Assembly: GCA_031376885.1 (NCBI GenBank)
Contig: JANMEL010000286.1
Location: 15,769-79,768 of the forward strand
DNA: 64,000 nucleotides
Direction: 5' to 3'
DNA from: Chamaesiphon sp031376885
GTDB taxonomy: Bacteria > Cyanobacteriota > Cyanobacteriia > Cyanobacteriales > Chamaesiphonaceae
The notes beneath the pieces were generated by a model that was not told where the DNA came from, did not search any database, and saw nothing but the letters and a program-made list of their open reading frames with translations. Positions 34,226 through 42,950 of the stretch are shown in pieces. A program made the position numbers and the translations under genes. Every line of letters starts with the position of its first letter. The first letter of the stretch is position 1.

Positions 34226-35266
34226 ATGTTAGATACATCTAGCTCTGTTACAGATGCAGACATTTCGGCGGCTCTAGATATTAATGCCGATCTAAATTTT
34301 GACTTACCCGATCCTGAAGACGAGGCGGTAGGCGACTTTGACTTTCAACAGCGGATTGATGACGCTTGGACAGTCTGCGACAGATTCGATCTGCAAACCG
34401 AGATCTGGCGTGGTAGAATCTTGAGAGCTACACGCGATCGAGAAAAAAAAGGCGGCGATGGACGCGGACAAGGTTTTCTCAACTGGCTCAAAGAGCGAGA
34501 ATTGAGCAAGAGTCAAGCCTACGCCTGGATCGAACTCGCTAATAGTGCCGATACCCTGCTGGAGAATGGCGAACTTTCCCCGTCAGCCTTAAATAATTTT
34601 AGCAAACGCGCCTTCGTCGAAACAGCCAAATCTTCCCCCGAAGTGCAGCAACTCGTCACCGACGCAGCCGAAAGAGGCGATAAAATCACCCGCCGCGAAG
34701 TTCGCCAACTCTCCGACGAATGGTTGGCGATGAGTTCCGATCTCATCCCTGATGAAGTCAAAGAGCAAGCCGCATCTGGAGCCACTCCACCGCGATTTAT
34801 CGCCCCCTTAGTCAAGGAAATGGAGAAACTCCCCGAAGTTCACCAAATCGCCATCCGCGAGGAAATAGCCGCCAATCCTGACGTTGATAATATCAAGCTC
34901 GTCACCAGTAACGCTCGCAGTCTGTCAAAATATCTCGATGCTGGCGCACAGGTACAAGTGCTCAATGATTCTAAAGTAGACTTACCAATGGCTCTCGAAG
35001 AAGCCATGCGCGTCGGATGTCTCCCCGTCGCCGCTGATGTGCTCAAACAAGCCGCTCAACTAGAGCAAACCATGACAAAGTTCTATCTCACCTGGAAACG
35101 CTTGGGCAGCCTCGTAGATAGATTGTACGTCGATACAGGTGCCAGTACGCCCAACTTGCGATCGCTCATCGCCAGTGTCGAGCGACTATCGAGCGAAATC
35201 GTCGAAGTTCCCCTTGATGATAGTGGTGAAAATTCGATTCGTTTGCGAGTAATGACTGGGGAGTGA
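34226..35266 (+). CDS. Conserved cyanobacterial hypothetical with helical core
   Basis: The 346-residue soluble protein has an acidic N-terminus (residues 1-45, DPEDEAVGDFD), then a helical region with GFLNWLKERELSKSQAYAWI, ELANSADTLLENGELSPSAL and DKITRREVRQLSDEW. These read like the helix-turn-helix and helical parts of ParB- or DUF3102-like DNA-binding proteins. I cannot assign it with certainty. A predicted coiled region follows from about residue 270. A 13-base hairpin at 35282-35312 follows the stop and probably ends the transcript. Confidence 0.7.
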   Translation: MLDTSSSVTDADISAALDINADLNFDLPDPEDEAVGDFDFQQRIDDAWTVCDRFDLQTEIWRGRILRATRDREKKGGDGRGQGFLNWLKERELSKSQAYAWIELANSADTLLENGELSPSALNNFSKRAFVETAKSSPEVQQLVTDAAERGDKITRREVRQLSDEWLAMSSDLIPDEVKEQAASGATPPRFIAPLVKEMEKLPEVHQIAIREEIAANPDVDNIKLVTSNARSLSKYLDAGAQVQVLNDSKVDLPMALEEAMRVGCLPVAADVLKQAAQLEQTMTKFYLTWKRLGSLVDRLYVDTGASTPNLRSLIASVERLSSEIVEVPLDDSGENSIRLRVMTGE

Positions 35267-35281
35267 TACATACATAGCCCA

Positions 35282-35312
35282 GATCCCCGACTTCTTGGAG
35301 AAGTCGGGGATC
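35282..35312. terminator. Hairpin after the 34226 gene
   Basis: A perfect 13-base stem gatccccgacttc / gaagtcggggatc with a five-base loop ttgga. No T-run follows. A nearly identical hairpin (catccccgacttc stem, same loop) occurs at 46392-46422, and a related one at 36829-36860, so this is a dispersed hairpin that has come to rest at gene ends. It could serve as a bidirectional terminator for the convergent PaiB-like gene. Confidence 0.6.
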
Positions 35313-35328
35313 TTAGCGTCTCAATAGT

Positions 35329-35952
35329 TTAGTCCACAAGATTCTGTTGCATTTCTACCCCAAGATTATGAACGAGCGAATCTGGACTCTGTATCAGTGT
35401 ATTAGCCACATTTTCTCTATCGATCTTGCTTTTATTCTGACTGAGTTTGTACTTACCTTCCAAACGAGTAACAGTCATTTCAAACGCAACAATATCACTC
35501 ATCATCCCTTCACGATACCGCTCTGATAAACCGTGCCAGTGGGACTTATAAATAGCTTCATAAGTATCGACCATCTCATCGATTTTCTTCTCCATTAATT
35601 CTGGTGCATCCTGAAATGTAATAATTTTGGGGAACCCATAAGCATGAACAGCGATATAATTCCAGGTTGGCACATTTTCATGTTTTTCGTATAGAGTCGG
35701 CGAAATATAAGCGTGCGCTCCGGTGAAAATAGCCAGAGATTCTGCTGTATCAAAATCTTGCCATTGGGGATTTTGTTTCGCGAGATGACCGATTAATTTA
35801 ACAACATCATTCTCTACTGTGACGACGAGAGGAATGTGTGAAGCAGTCGGTATACCATCGGAAATCGATACTAACGTAGCAAAACTATTGGCTCTCATTA
35901 GAGCAACCAGCTTATTTAGATCGTCTTCTTGAAAAGCTTTTGGTCTATACAT
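35329..35952 (-). CDS. FMN-binding PaiB-like protein
   Basis: The 207-residue protein from the ATG at 35952 (MYRPKAFQEDDLNKLVALMR) has the split-barrel flavin-binding fold signature of the PaiB family: PTASHIPLVV and GHLAKQNPQW near the N-terminus, FTGAHAYISPTLYE, NVPTWNYIAVHAYG and YKLSQNKS near the end. PaiB in Bacillus is a negative regulator of sporulation and protease genes; in other bacteria the role is unclear. The frame continues 13 codons further upstream, without family-like sequence. Confidence 0.9.
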   Translation of the reverse strand: MYRPKAFQEDDLNKLVALMRANSFATLVSISDGIPTASHIPLVVTVENDVVKLIGHLAKQNPQWQDFDTAESLAIFTGAHAYISPTLYEKHENVPTWNYIAVHAYGFPKIITFQDAPELMEKKIDEMVDTYEAIYKSHWHGLSERYREGMMSDIVAFEMTVTRLEGKYKLSQNKSKIDRENVANTLIQSPDSLVHNLGVEMQQNLVD

Positions 35953-36152
35953 GACGATCGCCTCGAACGACTTGCCGTCTAAAGGCAGCAATCTAGCATT
36001 GAAATCCTCCCCAATTATACTCTCTTGTCCTGTTATTTCGGCTTTATATTGCAGATTATTAAGCTTATATCGATCGAGATAGCGCGAATGACTATTTTTA
36101 CCTAACCTAGATAGAGGGAGACTGTGATTCTAAACATCTATCTATTTTGACT

Positions 36153-36737
36153 ATGGCGTATCAGTGGTTCAAGTCTTTTCATATCGTCGGTTTTACAGTC
36201 TGGTTTGCAGGTTTATTTTATTTGGTGCGGCTGTTTATTTACCACGTTGAGGCGAATGATAAACCAGAGCCAGCACGGAGTATTCTCAAAGAGCAGTATC
36301 AGGTGATGGAGCAAAGGCTCTATAGTATTATTACCAATCCAGGCATGTTTGTGACGATCGCGATGGCAATTGGGATTATCTCTACTGAGCCAGAGATTAT
36401 TCACGAACGTTGGTTACATGTTAAAATTGGTCTGGTGGTTCTATTGATTGGCTATCATTACTATTGCAGGAGTTTGATGAAAAAACTTACAGTAGATGAG
36501 TGTAAATGGTCAGGTCAACAGTTACGCGCTTTTAATGAGTTACCGACATTATTTTTGGTCACGATTGTCTTGCTAGCAATTTTCAAGAATAGTCTACCTA
36601 CTGACATGACTAGCTACTTAATTGTTGGATTGATAGTATTAATGGCAGCAACGATTCAACTCTACGCTAAAAAAAGACGATTGGATGCTGAGAAGTTAGC
36701 TCAAAACCAAGGTTCTACTCCTGAATCGTTGGCATAG
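36153..36737 (+). CDS. hemJ: Protoporphyrinogen oxidase HemJ
   Basis: HemJ catalyses the penultimate step of heme and chlorophyll precursor synthesis in most cyanobacteria. The 194-residue membrane protein opens YQWFKSFHIVGFTVWFAGLF with the His in the first helix, then has LFYLVRLFIYHVE, WLHVKIGLVVLLIGYHYYC (His and Lys of the family) and FNELPTLFLV. Four membrane segments are visible. I start at the ATG at 36153; a TTG two codons upstream is possible. Confidence 0.93.
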   Translation: MAYQWFKSFHIVGFTVWFAGLFYLVRLFIYHVEANDKPEPARSILKEQYQVMEQRLYSIITNPGMFVTIAMAIGIISTEPEIIHERWLHVKIGLVVLLIGYHYYCRSLMKKLTVDECKWSGQQLRAFNELPTLFLVTIVLLAIFKNSLPTDMTSYLIVGLIVLMAATIQLYAKKRRLDAEKLAQNQGSTPESLA

Positions 36738-36828
36738 CATCGCCCGATCTTAAGTAGTTAATAAATAACGTTAAACACCCCAGATCGATCGACAAAAGAA
36801 CGTAATTGTTAACTAAACTGCCCCACAG

Positions 36829-36860
36829 ACACCCGACTTCTCCAAGAATTCGGGTGTTTT
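36829..36860 (+). terminator. Rho-independent terminator downstream of hemJ
   Basis: Stem acacccgacttct / agaattcgggtgt (one mismatch), loop cca, followed by TTT. The stem is a member of the hairpin family at 35282 and 46392, and is placed 92 bases after the hemJ stop. It also sits at the end of the convergent outer-membrane protein gene. Confidence 0.55.
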
Positions 36861-36875
36861 AAATATGTCCGATCG

Positions 36876-37709
36876 CTAAAAGCCGTATGATATACCAACT
36901 GATAACACTGGATAAATATTAAATCCCTTGAGGTCATTTTCGGTTTTACGCTCTTGTGCATCTAGTTGAGCGCGAGTAGTTGAGTTATTATTGAAAGTTG
37001 GATTGCTGGCAGTTAGAGCCACTTTTGGCGAACCTGCAAACATCACACCCAAATCGGCATTGAAACCAAACCCTTCTGTAGCAGGTTGACCAAAACCGAT
37101 GCCCAAATAAGGCGCGATCGAGTTACCATATTGATATTCTCCGGTGAGACTTCCCACTTGAGCCGCACTGTAGATATTATTATCGATCGTATATAAAGCA
37201 TTACTATCGGGTTTGCCTGTGACAGCAAATTTATTGCTTTGAGACAGCAAGCCACCCGTGATCCGAAAACCACCTCCAAATGGGTGATAATCACCAAGCA
37301 ACTGAATGCTGCTCAAATTTAATTTCGCATCGTAATTAATACCACTTTCAGTTCGGCTACTATTAGCACTTCCAAAATTAAACCCCAATCGGCTGCTAAA
37401 TTGTGGACTAAAAGACTTGGCAACATCAATCCCAATTCCCAGGGTACCAATGCGAGTAGTTACACCCAAACCCAAAGGTTGTCGGGAATTTGGTAGCGGT
37501 GTTGGCGATTGATTGATAGCAATCCGGTTTTCAGTCAGCGTCATGAGACTTTCTTGCAACCCGATATCCAATCCCAACCCTAGTTGAGAGGTAGATAAAT
37601 CGCTCTTCGGAGTTGATTCGATCGCTGTTGCGGGATTTATCCCGATTGAATTTAGCACAAGGCTACCGATCGAGATTGCTGCAAGATGGCAAATTTTTAG
37701 ATTTGGCAT
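36876..37709 (-). CDS. Outer-membrane beta-barrel-like exported protein
   Basis: From the ATG at 37709 the 277-residue protein has a signal peptide (residues 1-29, MPNLKICHLAAISIGSLVLN, ending ATA). It is followed by alternating hydrophobic beta strands rich in Gly, Asn and Phe (LGLGVTTRIGTLGIGIDVAK, PYLGIGFGQPATEGFGFNAD) and ends with NIYPVLSVGISYGF. The C-terminal Phe is characteristic of outer-membrane barrels. Function unknown; about 8-12 strands. It is divergent from the tps locus and could share control with it, but the 370-base gap has repeats and no obvious shared promoter. Confidence 0.75.
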   Translation of the reverse strand: MPNLKICHLAAISIGSLVLNSIGINPATAIESTPKSDLSTSQLGLGLDIGLQESLMTLTENRIAINQSPTPLPNSRQPLGLGVTTRIGTLGIGIDVAKSFSPQFSSRLGFNFGSANSSRTESGINYDAKLNLSSIQLLGDYHPFGGGFRITGGLLSQSNKFAVTGKPDSNALYTIDNNIYSAAQVGSLTGEYQYGNSIAPYLGIGFGQPATEGFGFNADLGVMFAGSPKVALTASNPTFNNNSTTRAQLDAQERKTENDLKGFNIYPVLSVGISYGF

Positions 37710-37721
37710 GGTTTTATACAC

Positions 37722-38082
37722 CTGATAACGTTACACCCAAACAGATTGCCGTCTAAAGGCAGCGATCGAGATGAGTAGATTTTGGTTAGTTCGATTGAAA
37801 ACTACTATTAATATACTACCCATTAAGTCGATTGGGATATACTTTTCACGGTAATAATCCAAAAAAATCGACAACCAATATCGAACTTATCAGTACAAAA
37901 GATTTCCATTTATCTGCTTATATGGCGATGGTACGAAAAAAGCGTCTACTTTCTATCATAGCACATGCACGTAAATATATGGGGAAGATTAAAAGTATCT
38001 CAATCTGCCTTGGACGTTGGCGTAGCCTACCGGAGGTAATCGGAATATGAGAGAATAGGCGTTAGCCTGCATTGCTGCCAAA
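37722..38082. other. Intergenic region between the barrel gene and the exoprotein gene
   Basis: The 360-base gap has a short ORF (37832-38050) with no family resemblance, which I reject. It ends in a variant of the palindromic repeat (38015-38042, cgttggcgtagcctaccgga then ggtaatcg) 40 bases before the exoprotein start, so the repeat lies in the likely promoter or leader of the tps locus. Confidence 0.5.
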
Positions 38083-41000
38083 ATGAAATTTCTCACTGTG
38101 TATCTCAGCCTGTTTTCAATAATGCTGGGAACATCGATCGCACAAGCGCAGATTAAACCAGATCGTACTTTAGGTGTCGATCGATCCACCCTCAATAATA
38201 ACCTGATTCAAGGCGGAGCACAGCGAGGTACCAGTCTATTCCATAGCTTCACGGAGTTTAGTATTGGGAAGGGGGAGAGAATAGATTTTGCCAACCCTAC
38301 AGGGGTGAAGAATATCATTACGCGGGTAACAGATGCACCGTCGAATATTAATGGTACTTTGGGCGTGTTGGGGAATGCAAACCTGTTCTTTATTAACCCG
38401 AATGGGATTTCTTTTGGAGCGAATGCTCGGCTCGATATGGGTGGTACTTTTATTGGGAGTACTGCTAGCGGGGTAAAATTTGCTGAGGGGAATATATATA
38501 GTGTGGTTAATCCTCAAATACCGTTATTAACGATGACAATTCCGGTGGGGTTGCAATTTGGGAGTCAACCAGGGAAGATCGATTTTACGACATCTACTAG
38601 TTTACTAACTAATTATGGCGGCTCTAGTTTTTTATTAGCTGGTGGCGATATTACGTTGACGAGTTCTAAATTGATTTTGCCGAATGGTAAGATCGAGCTG
38701 GTAGCGGTTAAGGATGTGGGATTGGTATCGATCGATCCGAATAAACTAACCGATCCAAAATCGACGAGTATTGCCATACCTACAGATATAAAAAGAGCAG
38801 ATATCGTCATTCAAAATAGATCTAGCTTGGTAACTAGTGGGACTAGTAGTGGTAATATCGATCTCCAAGCTGCTAATATTACTCTAACTGGAGTGACTAC
38901 TAGTAATCGCTCGGTTATCAATGCTCGATCGAGTGGAAATGATAATAGTCAGTCGGGAAATATTAATCTCAATGCTACTGGTGATGTGCTGATATCTGGA
39001 AGTTTTAGCGGAATTTCTACCAGTACTTTAGGGAGTATTAATGGGGGAGATATTCGGATTAGTGGCGGAAATTTAATTATTATCGATGGAGCATATCTAG
39101 AGACTAGTCCATATAATGGTAGTTCAGGTAATGGGGGGAATATATCGATCGCCACAACCAATTCTGTCAGCCTCGGTGCCCCGACTAATGGGGAAGAGAG
39201 CGATATAATTACAGGCTCGTATAGTGCGGGCAATAGTGGTAATATATCGATCGAAACAGGTAAACTAATTCAGCGTGATGGTTCGCAAATTATTACGGAT
39301 AATCTCGTCACTAGTAATTTCAACTCTACAGGTAAGTTAGGGAATATTAAAATAGTTGCCCGTGAATTTGTTGAAGTGAGTGGGGTAGCTACAAATACAT
39401 TTCTATTTGGATTTCCTCTGCCTACGTCGATCTCATCTTTTTCGACAAGTAAGCAAGATGCTGGTGATATCGATATTCAAACTCCTAAGTTTGCACTCAA
39501 AGATGGAGCTGTAATCGCTAGTGGAACCGATCGAAGTTTGGGTGGTACGATTTCGATTACTGGATTGAATGGGCGAAATGCGGAATCTGTCGAGATAGTT
39601 GGCAACTCAAATTTAGGTCAATTTTTAGGTACTGAAAATGTGGCGGCTTTTGCGGGGGTAGGTAATGGAAGTCGGATTCGGAGCATTACTAGCGATAGTG
39701 GTAATGCTGGGAGTATAAATATCAAAGCCGATCGAGTATCATTGCAAGGTGGGGCGAGAATTGATGTGCGGACTTTAGGGAGTGGTGAAGGTGGATCGAT
39801 CGATATTCAAGCTAAGACGGTAGAATTAGTTAATGGTGGGCAATTAATCTCGACGACGATAGGAAGTGGTGGAGCTGGGAAAATTAATGTTCGAGCTGAA
39901 AATACCCTAAATCTAAATAGTATCGACACAACCTTGGAAGCAAAACGAACATTCCTCAGCTTCATTACCATCATCAATAATCAACCCGCCGCCAGAAAAG
40001 CTCTAACCGACTATCTCCAAAATCCGAATAGCACCTCCCAACAGTTGGTACTCGACTATTGGCAACAGATTAATAATAATATCCCAGATCGACAAATATT
40101 AGGTCGATACTTTACTCTCTTGCAAGATAACCCGACAGCTAGAGCGACTCTAAAATCTTTTCTGACTAATACAGCCAAGCAATCATCGATCGCCGATTAT
40201 AATATCCTGCTGAATGTGGGTAATAGTAGCGGTATTGTGAGTCGATCGCAAGTAGATTCTACCGGAAATGGTGGCAATATTACCGTCATCAGTCCGACGA
40301 TAAATATTAAAGATGGCGCGGCGATGACGGCGAGTAGCGATGGTACCGGACGAGGTGGTAATATTATGGCAAAAGCTGAGACGATCGAATTGAATCGTGG
40401 CTCGATAACGGCAAAAACTCTCTCAGCAAATGGCGGTGAAATCGATCTAAGATTTAATCAGCTCCTATTGATGCGAAATCAGTCAGAGATTTCGGCGAGT
40501 GCGGCGACGAATGGGAATGGTGGTAATATTACCATCAACGCACCTAAAGGAGTCATCTTTGCAGTACCGAATGAAAATAGCGATATTATGGCTAGCGCAA
40601 TCGGGGGGAAAGGTGGTATAGTGAAGTTAGACGCAAAAAACGTCCTGGGATTTAGTTACCAATCGATCGACAGATTTAGTAATATTGCCGCCACTTCTAC
40701 CTTCGGCTCTCAGGGTATCGTGACGATTACCACCCTAGAAACAGAGCCAAATCGCGGGATACAAGCAGAGCCAGTCGCACCTGGTGCGCCCAATTTTTCC
40801 CAAGTTTGTCCTGGAGATAGAAACCCATTAGCGAGTACACTGATGGATAGTGGTAATGGTGGAGCCGCGCCGAGAATGAGGCAAGTATTGCGGAGTGAAG
40901 ATTTGTGGACGGATGGACGGATGAGCGATACAGTTGTAAATACTCCGACAGCAGTAACTTCGATTGGGCAAAGCCCACACTTCGTGAACGAAGTCGCCCA

Positions 41001-41103
41001 AGGTTGGATTGTAGGTAATAATCGCACGGTGGTTTTGACTAGTCAAGCTAATGGAGCGAATGCGGTAAGTAAGCCTGCGGGTTTGAATTGTTATGCGCCG
41101 TAG
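38083..41103 (+). CDS. Two-partner secretion exoprotein (TpsA, filamentous hemagglutinin-like)
   Basis: The 1006-residue secreted protein has a signal peptide (residues 1-22, ending AQA). A TPS domain follows with GTSLFHSFTEFSIGKGERID, FANPTGVKNIITRVT, LFFINPNGISFGANARLDM and the NPNG motif. Long parallel beta-helix repeats of GNGGNITV / GGDIRIS type then run to residue 930. Beta-helix repeats are interrupted at about residues 612-718 by a strikingly different helical segment (NQPAARKALTDYLQNP, TLLQDNPTARATLKSFLTN). The C-terminal part (PVAPGAPNFSQVCPGDRNPL) has two Cys. Its partner transporter overlaps by 11 bases downstream. Confidence 0.93.
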   Translation: MKFLTVYLSLFSIMLGTSIAQAQIKPDRTLGVDRSTLNNNLIQGGAQRGTSLFHSFTEFSIGKGERIDFANPTGVKNIITRVTDAPSNINGTLGVLGNANLFFINPNGISFGANARLDMGGTFIGSTASGVKFAEGNIYSVVNPQIPLLTMTIPVGLQFGSQPGKIDFTTSTSLLTNYGGSSFLLAGGDITLTSSKLILPNGKIELVAVKDVGLVSIDPNKLTDPKSTSIAIPTDIKRADIVIQNRSSLVTSGTSSGNIDLQAANITLTGVTTSNRSVINARSSGNDNSQSGNINLNATGDVLISGSFSGISTSTLGSINGGDIRISGGNLIIIDGAYLETSPYNGSSGNGGNISIATTNSVSLGAPTNGEESDIITGSYSAGNSGNISIETGKLIQRDGSQIITDNLVTSNFNSTGKLGNIKIVAREFVEVSGVATNTFLFGFPLPTSISSFSTSKQDAGDIDIQTPKFALKDGAVIASGTDRSLGGTISITGLNGRNAESVEIVGNSNLGQFLGTENVAAFAGVGNGSRIRSITSDSGNAGSINIKADRVSLQGGARIDVRTLGSGEGGSIDIQAKTVELVNGGQLISTTIGSGGAGKINVRAENTLNLNSIDTTLEAKRTFLSFITIINNQPAARKALTDYLQNPNSTSQQLVLDYWQQINNNIPDRQILGRYFTLLQDNPTARATLKSFLTNTAKQSSIADYNILLNVGNSSGIVSRSQVDSTGNGGNITVISPTINIKDGAAMTASSDGTGRGGNIMAKAETIELNRGSITAKTLSANGGEIDLRFNQLLLMRNQSEISASAATNGNGGNITINAPKGVIFAVPNENSDIMASAIGGKGGIVKLDAKNVLGFSYQSIDRFSNIAATSTFGSQGIVTITTLETEPNRGIQAEPVAPGAPNFSQVCPGDRNPLASTLMDSGNGGAAPRMRQVLRSEDLWTDGRMSDTVVNTPTAVTSIGQSPHFVNEVAQGWIVGNNRTVVLTSQANGANAVSKPAGLNCYAP

Positions 41104-42859
41104 GTGTTCGATAGTTTTGGCGATCGCGATCGATTTATCGGTTAGTATACTCTGCACAGATATAGCTTGCGCTTTTGAGAAAACAGGGATTTATGATGGT
41201 GCGTTACGGCTTGCGCCTAACACACCCTACGAGAGAGATGCAGATAACAAGTATATAGCTCAAACTAGTCCACCATTAGAACGACTACCCCAAGTTAACC
41301 CCAGTATTTTGCCACCCCAATCGGTACCACTCAAATCAACTCCCGATATATTGCCGAATCATCAACCACCAGTTAGTAGCGAAGAGATTAACGTCTTGCG
41401 GTATGAGATAGTGGGAAGTACGGTATTTAGCGATCGAGAATTAGCTACCATCGTCAAACCATTTACAGGTAGAGTAACATTCGACGGACTGCAATCGGCG
41501 CAGAAGGCGATCGAACAATACTATATCGATCGAAATTATCTCACGAGTGGAGCATATATTCCAACAGGGCAAAGACTATCGATCGATGGTGCGGTAGTCA
41601 AAATCCAGATTGTCGAAGGTAAACTCGAAGATATTAAAATCGTCGGTACCCAAAGACTCAATCCTGATTATATTCGATCGCGCCTTGCATTAGCCACCCA
41701 ACAGCCCTTAAATAACGATCGACTCATCGAAGGATTGCGCCTACTCCAACAAGATCCCCTCATCGAGAATATCACCGCCGAATTATCTGGCGGAATTCAA
41801 CCAGGTACCAACCTGCTGGAAATCAAAGTTCGCGAGCGGAATACCCTCACCGCTGAAATTGGGCTAAATAACAATCGCGCCGCAAGTATTGGTACCATAC
41901 AACGTCGCGCCCAAATTAGTCAAACCAACCTCACGGGAGCAGGCGACAATCTCATCCTCGCCTACAATAACACCGACGGTAGCAATGGCATCGACACCAG
42001 CTACACCATCCCGCTGAACCCCTCCCAGACAACTCTGAGCTTCAATGCTGGGGGAAGCAATAGCCAGATTATCGAAGCACCATATCAATCCCTAGATATT
42101 AATACCAAATCCCGCTACTACGAAGTCAATATTCGCCAGCCCATCATCCGCCGCGCCGAGCGGGATGCTACCCAAGAATTTGCCATCAGTCTAACAGGCT
42201 CAAAAATCGAGAGCACCAGTGCATTCGGCGATATTCCCTTTCCATTGAGTCGCGGCGCAGACGATAATGGTCGTACGAGCGTCTCAGCATTGCGCTTTGC
42301 ACAGGAATATATCCAGCGAGACAACCAGTCAGTATTAACACTACAAAATCAATTAAACTTTGGGCTGAATGCCCTCAATTCTACCATCAATAATAACGCC
42401 CCCGACAGTCGATTCTTCACCTGGCAAATCCAAGGGAGATATTTGAAACAGTTAGCTAATAAGACAGATCTAATCGTGCAAGGAAAAGTACAATTAGCCG
42501 ATCGATCTTTGCTATCCTTAGAACAATTAAGCATCGGTGGTCAAAATACCGTACGCGGCTATCGTCAAGATGCAGTTATTGCCGATAATGGTGCTTTCGC
42601 GTCAATAGAGTGGCAATTACCCCTGAATAACTCCACAAATAATATTTTCCAACTTGCACCATTCATCGATGTAGGCACCGTCTGGAATAATAATTATAAT
42701 CCTAATACCTTATTATCTACCGGAGTGGGATTACAATGGCGAACCGACAGATTGAATGCGCGGATAGATTGGGGAATTCCGCTAATGAATTACCCCACTC
42801 AAACAGGATCGTGGCAAGATAATGGTTTATACTTCTCGATTCGATACTTTCTATTTTGA
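41093..42859 (+). CDS. Two-partner secretion outer-membrane transporter (TpsB, ShlB/FhaC-like)
   Basis: This POTRA-bearing barrel exports the TpsA protein through the outer membrane. The 588-residue product starts inside the tpsA end (11-base overlap) with a leader (residues 1-27, IDLSVSILCTDIACA). It has POTRA sequence NVLRYEIVGSTVFSDRELA with VEGKLEDIKIVG, then a 16-strand barrel with QLSIGGQNTVRGYRQD (the VRGYR of loop 6) and the final beta strand NGLYFSIRYFLF ending in Phe. A 33-base cyanobacterial repeat is inserted in frame at codons 36-46 (GALRLAPNTPY). Confidence 0.93.
   Translation: MRRRCSIVLAIAIDLSVSILCTDIACAFEKTGIYDGALRLAPNTPYERDADNKYIAQTSPPLERLPQVNPSILPPQSVPLKSTPDILPNHQPPVSSEEINVLRYEIVGSTVFSDRELATIVKPFTGRVTFDGLQSAQKAIEQYYIDRNYLTSGAYIPTGQRLSIDGAVVKIQIVEGKLEDIKIVGTQRLNPDYIRSRLALATQQPLNNDRLIEGLRLLQQDPLIENITAELSGGIQPGTNLLEIKVRERNTLTAEIGLNNNRAASIGTIQRRAQISQTNLTGAGDNLILAYNNTDGSNGIDTSYTIPLNPSQTTLSFNAGGSNSQIIEAPYQSLDINTKSRYYEVNIRQPIIRRAERDATQEFAISLTGSKIESTSAFGDIPFPLSRGADDNGRTSVSALRFAQEYIQRDNQSVLTLQNQLNFGLNALNSTINNNAPDSRFFTWQIQGRYLKQLANKTDLIVQGKVQLADRSLLSLEQLSIGGQNTVRGYRQDAVIADNGAFASIEWQLPLNNSTNNIFQLAPFIDVGTVWNNNYNPNTLLSTGVGLQWRTDRLNARIDWGIPLMNYPTQTGSWQDNGLYFSIRYFLF
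41198..41230 (+). repeat. Dispersed repeat inserted in frame in the tpsB coding sequence
   Basis: Ggtgcgttacggcttgcgcc then taacacaccctac is a recurrent cyanobacterial sequence with inverted ends (ggtgcgtta / taacacacc). Here it supplies residues GALRLAPNTPY immediately after the signal peptide region, a flexible part. A related truncated form is seen at about 48573 (gtagggtgtgtt), on the opposite strand. Confidence 0.75.
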
Positions 42860-42950
42860 GTGGATATAGCAAGATATTTGACTTAGGAATGAGGATTTAA
42901 TAATATACACATCTATAGTGTCAGTGATGAAACGATTCAATCAGCATTAA

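Noticed and set aside
37832..38050. 72-residue ORF upstream of the exoprotein gene
   Set aside because: Its second half is the translated palindromic repeat, and the rest has no recognisable pattern.
38083..41103. Frameshift or chimeric assembly to explain the helical insert in TpsA
   Set aside because: The frame is open across the insert and codon use does not change visibly, so I treat it as a real insert.
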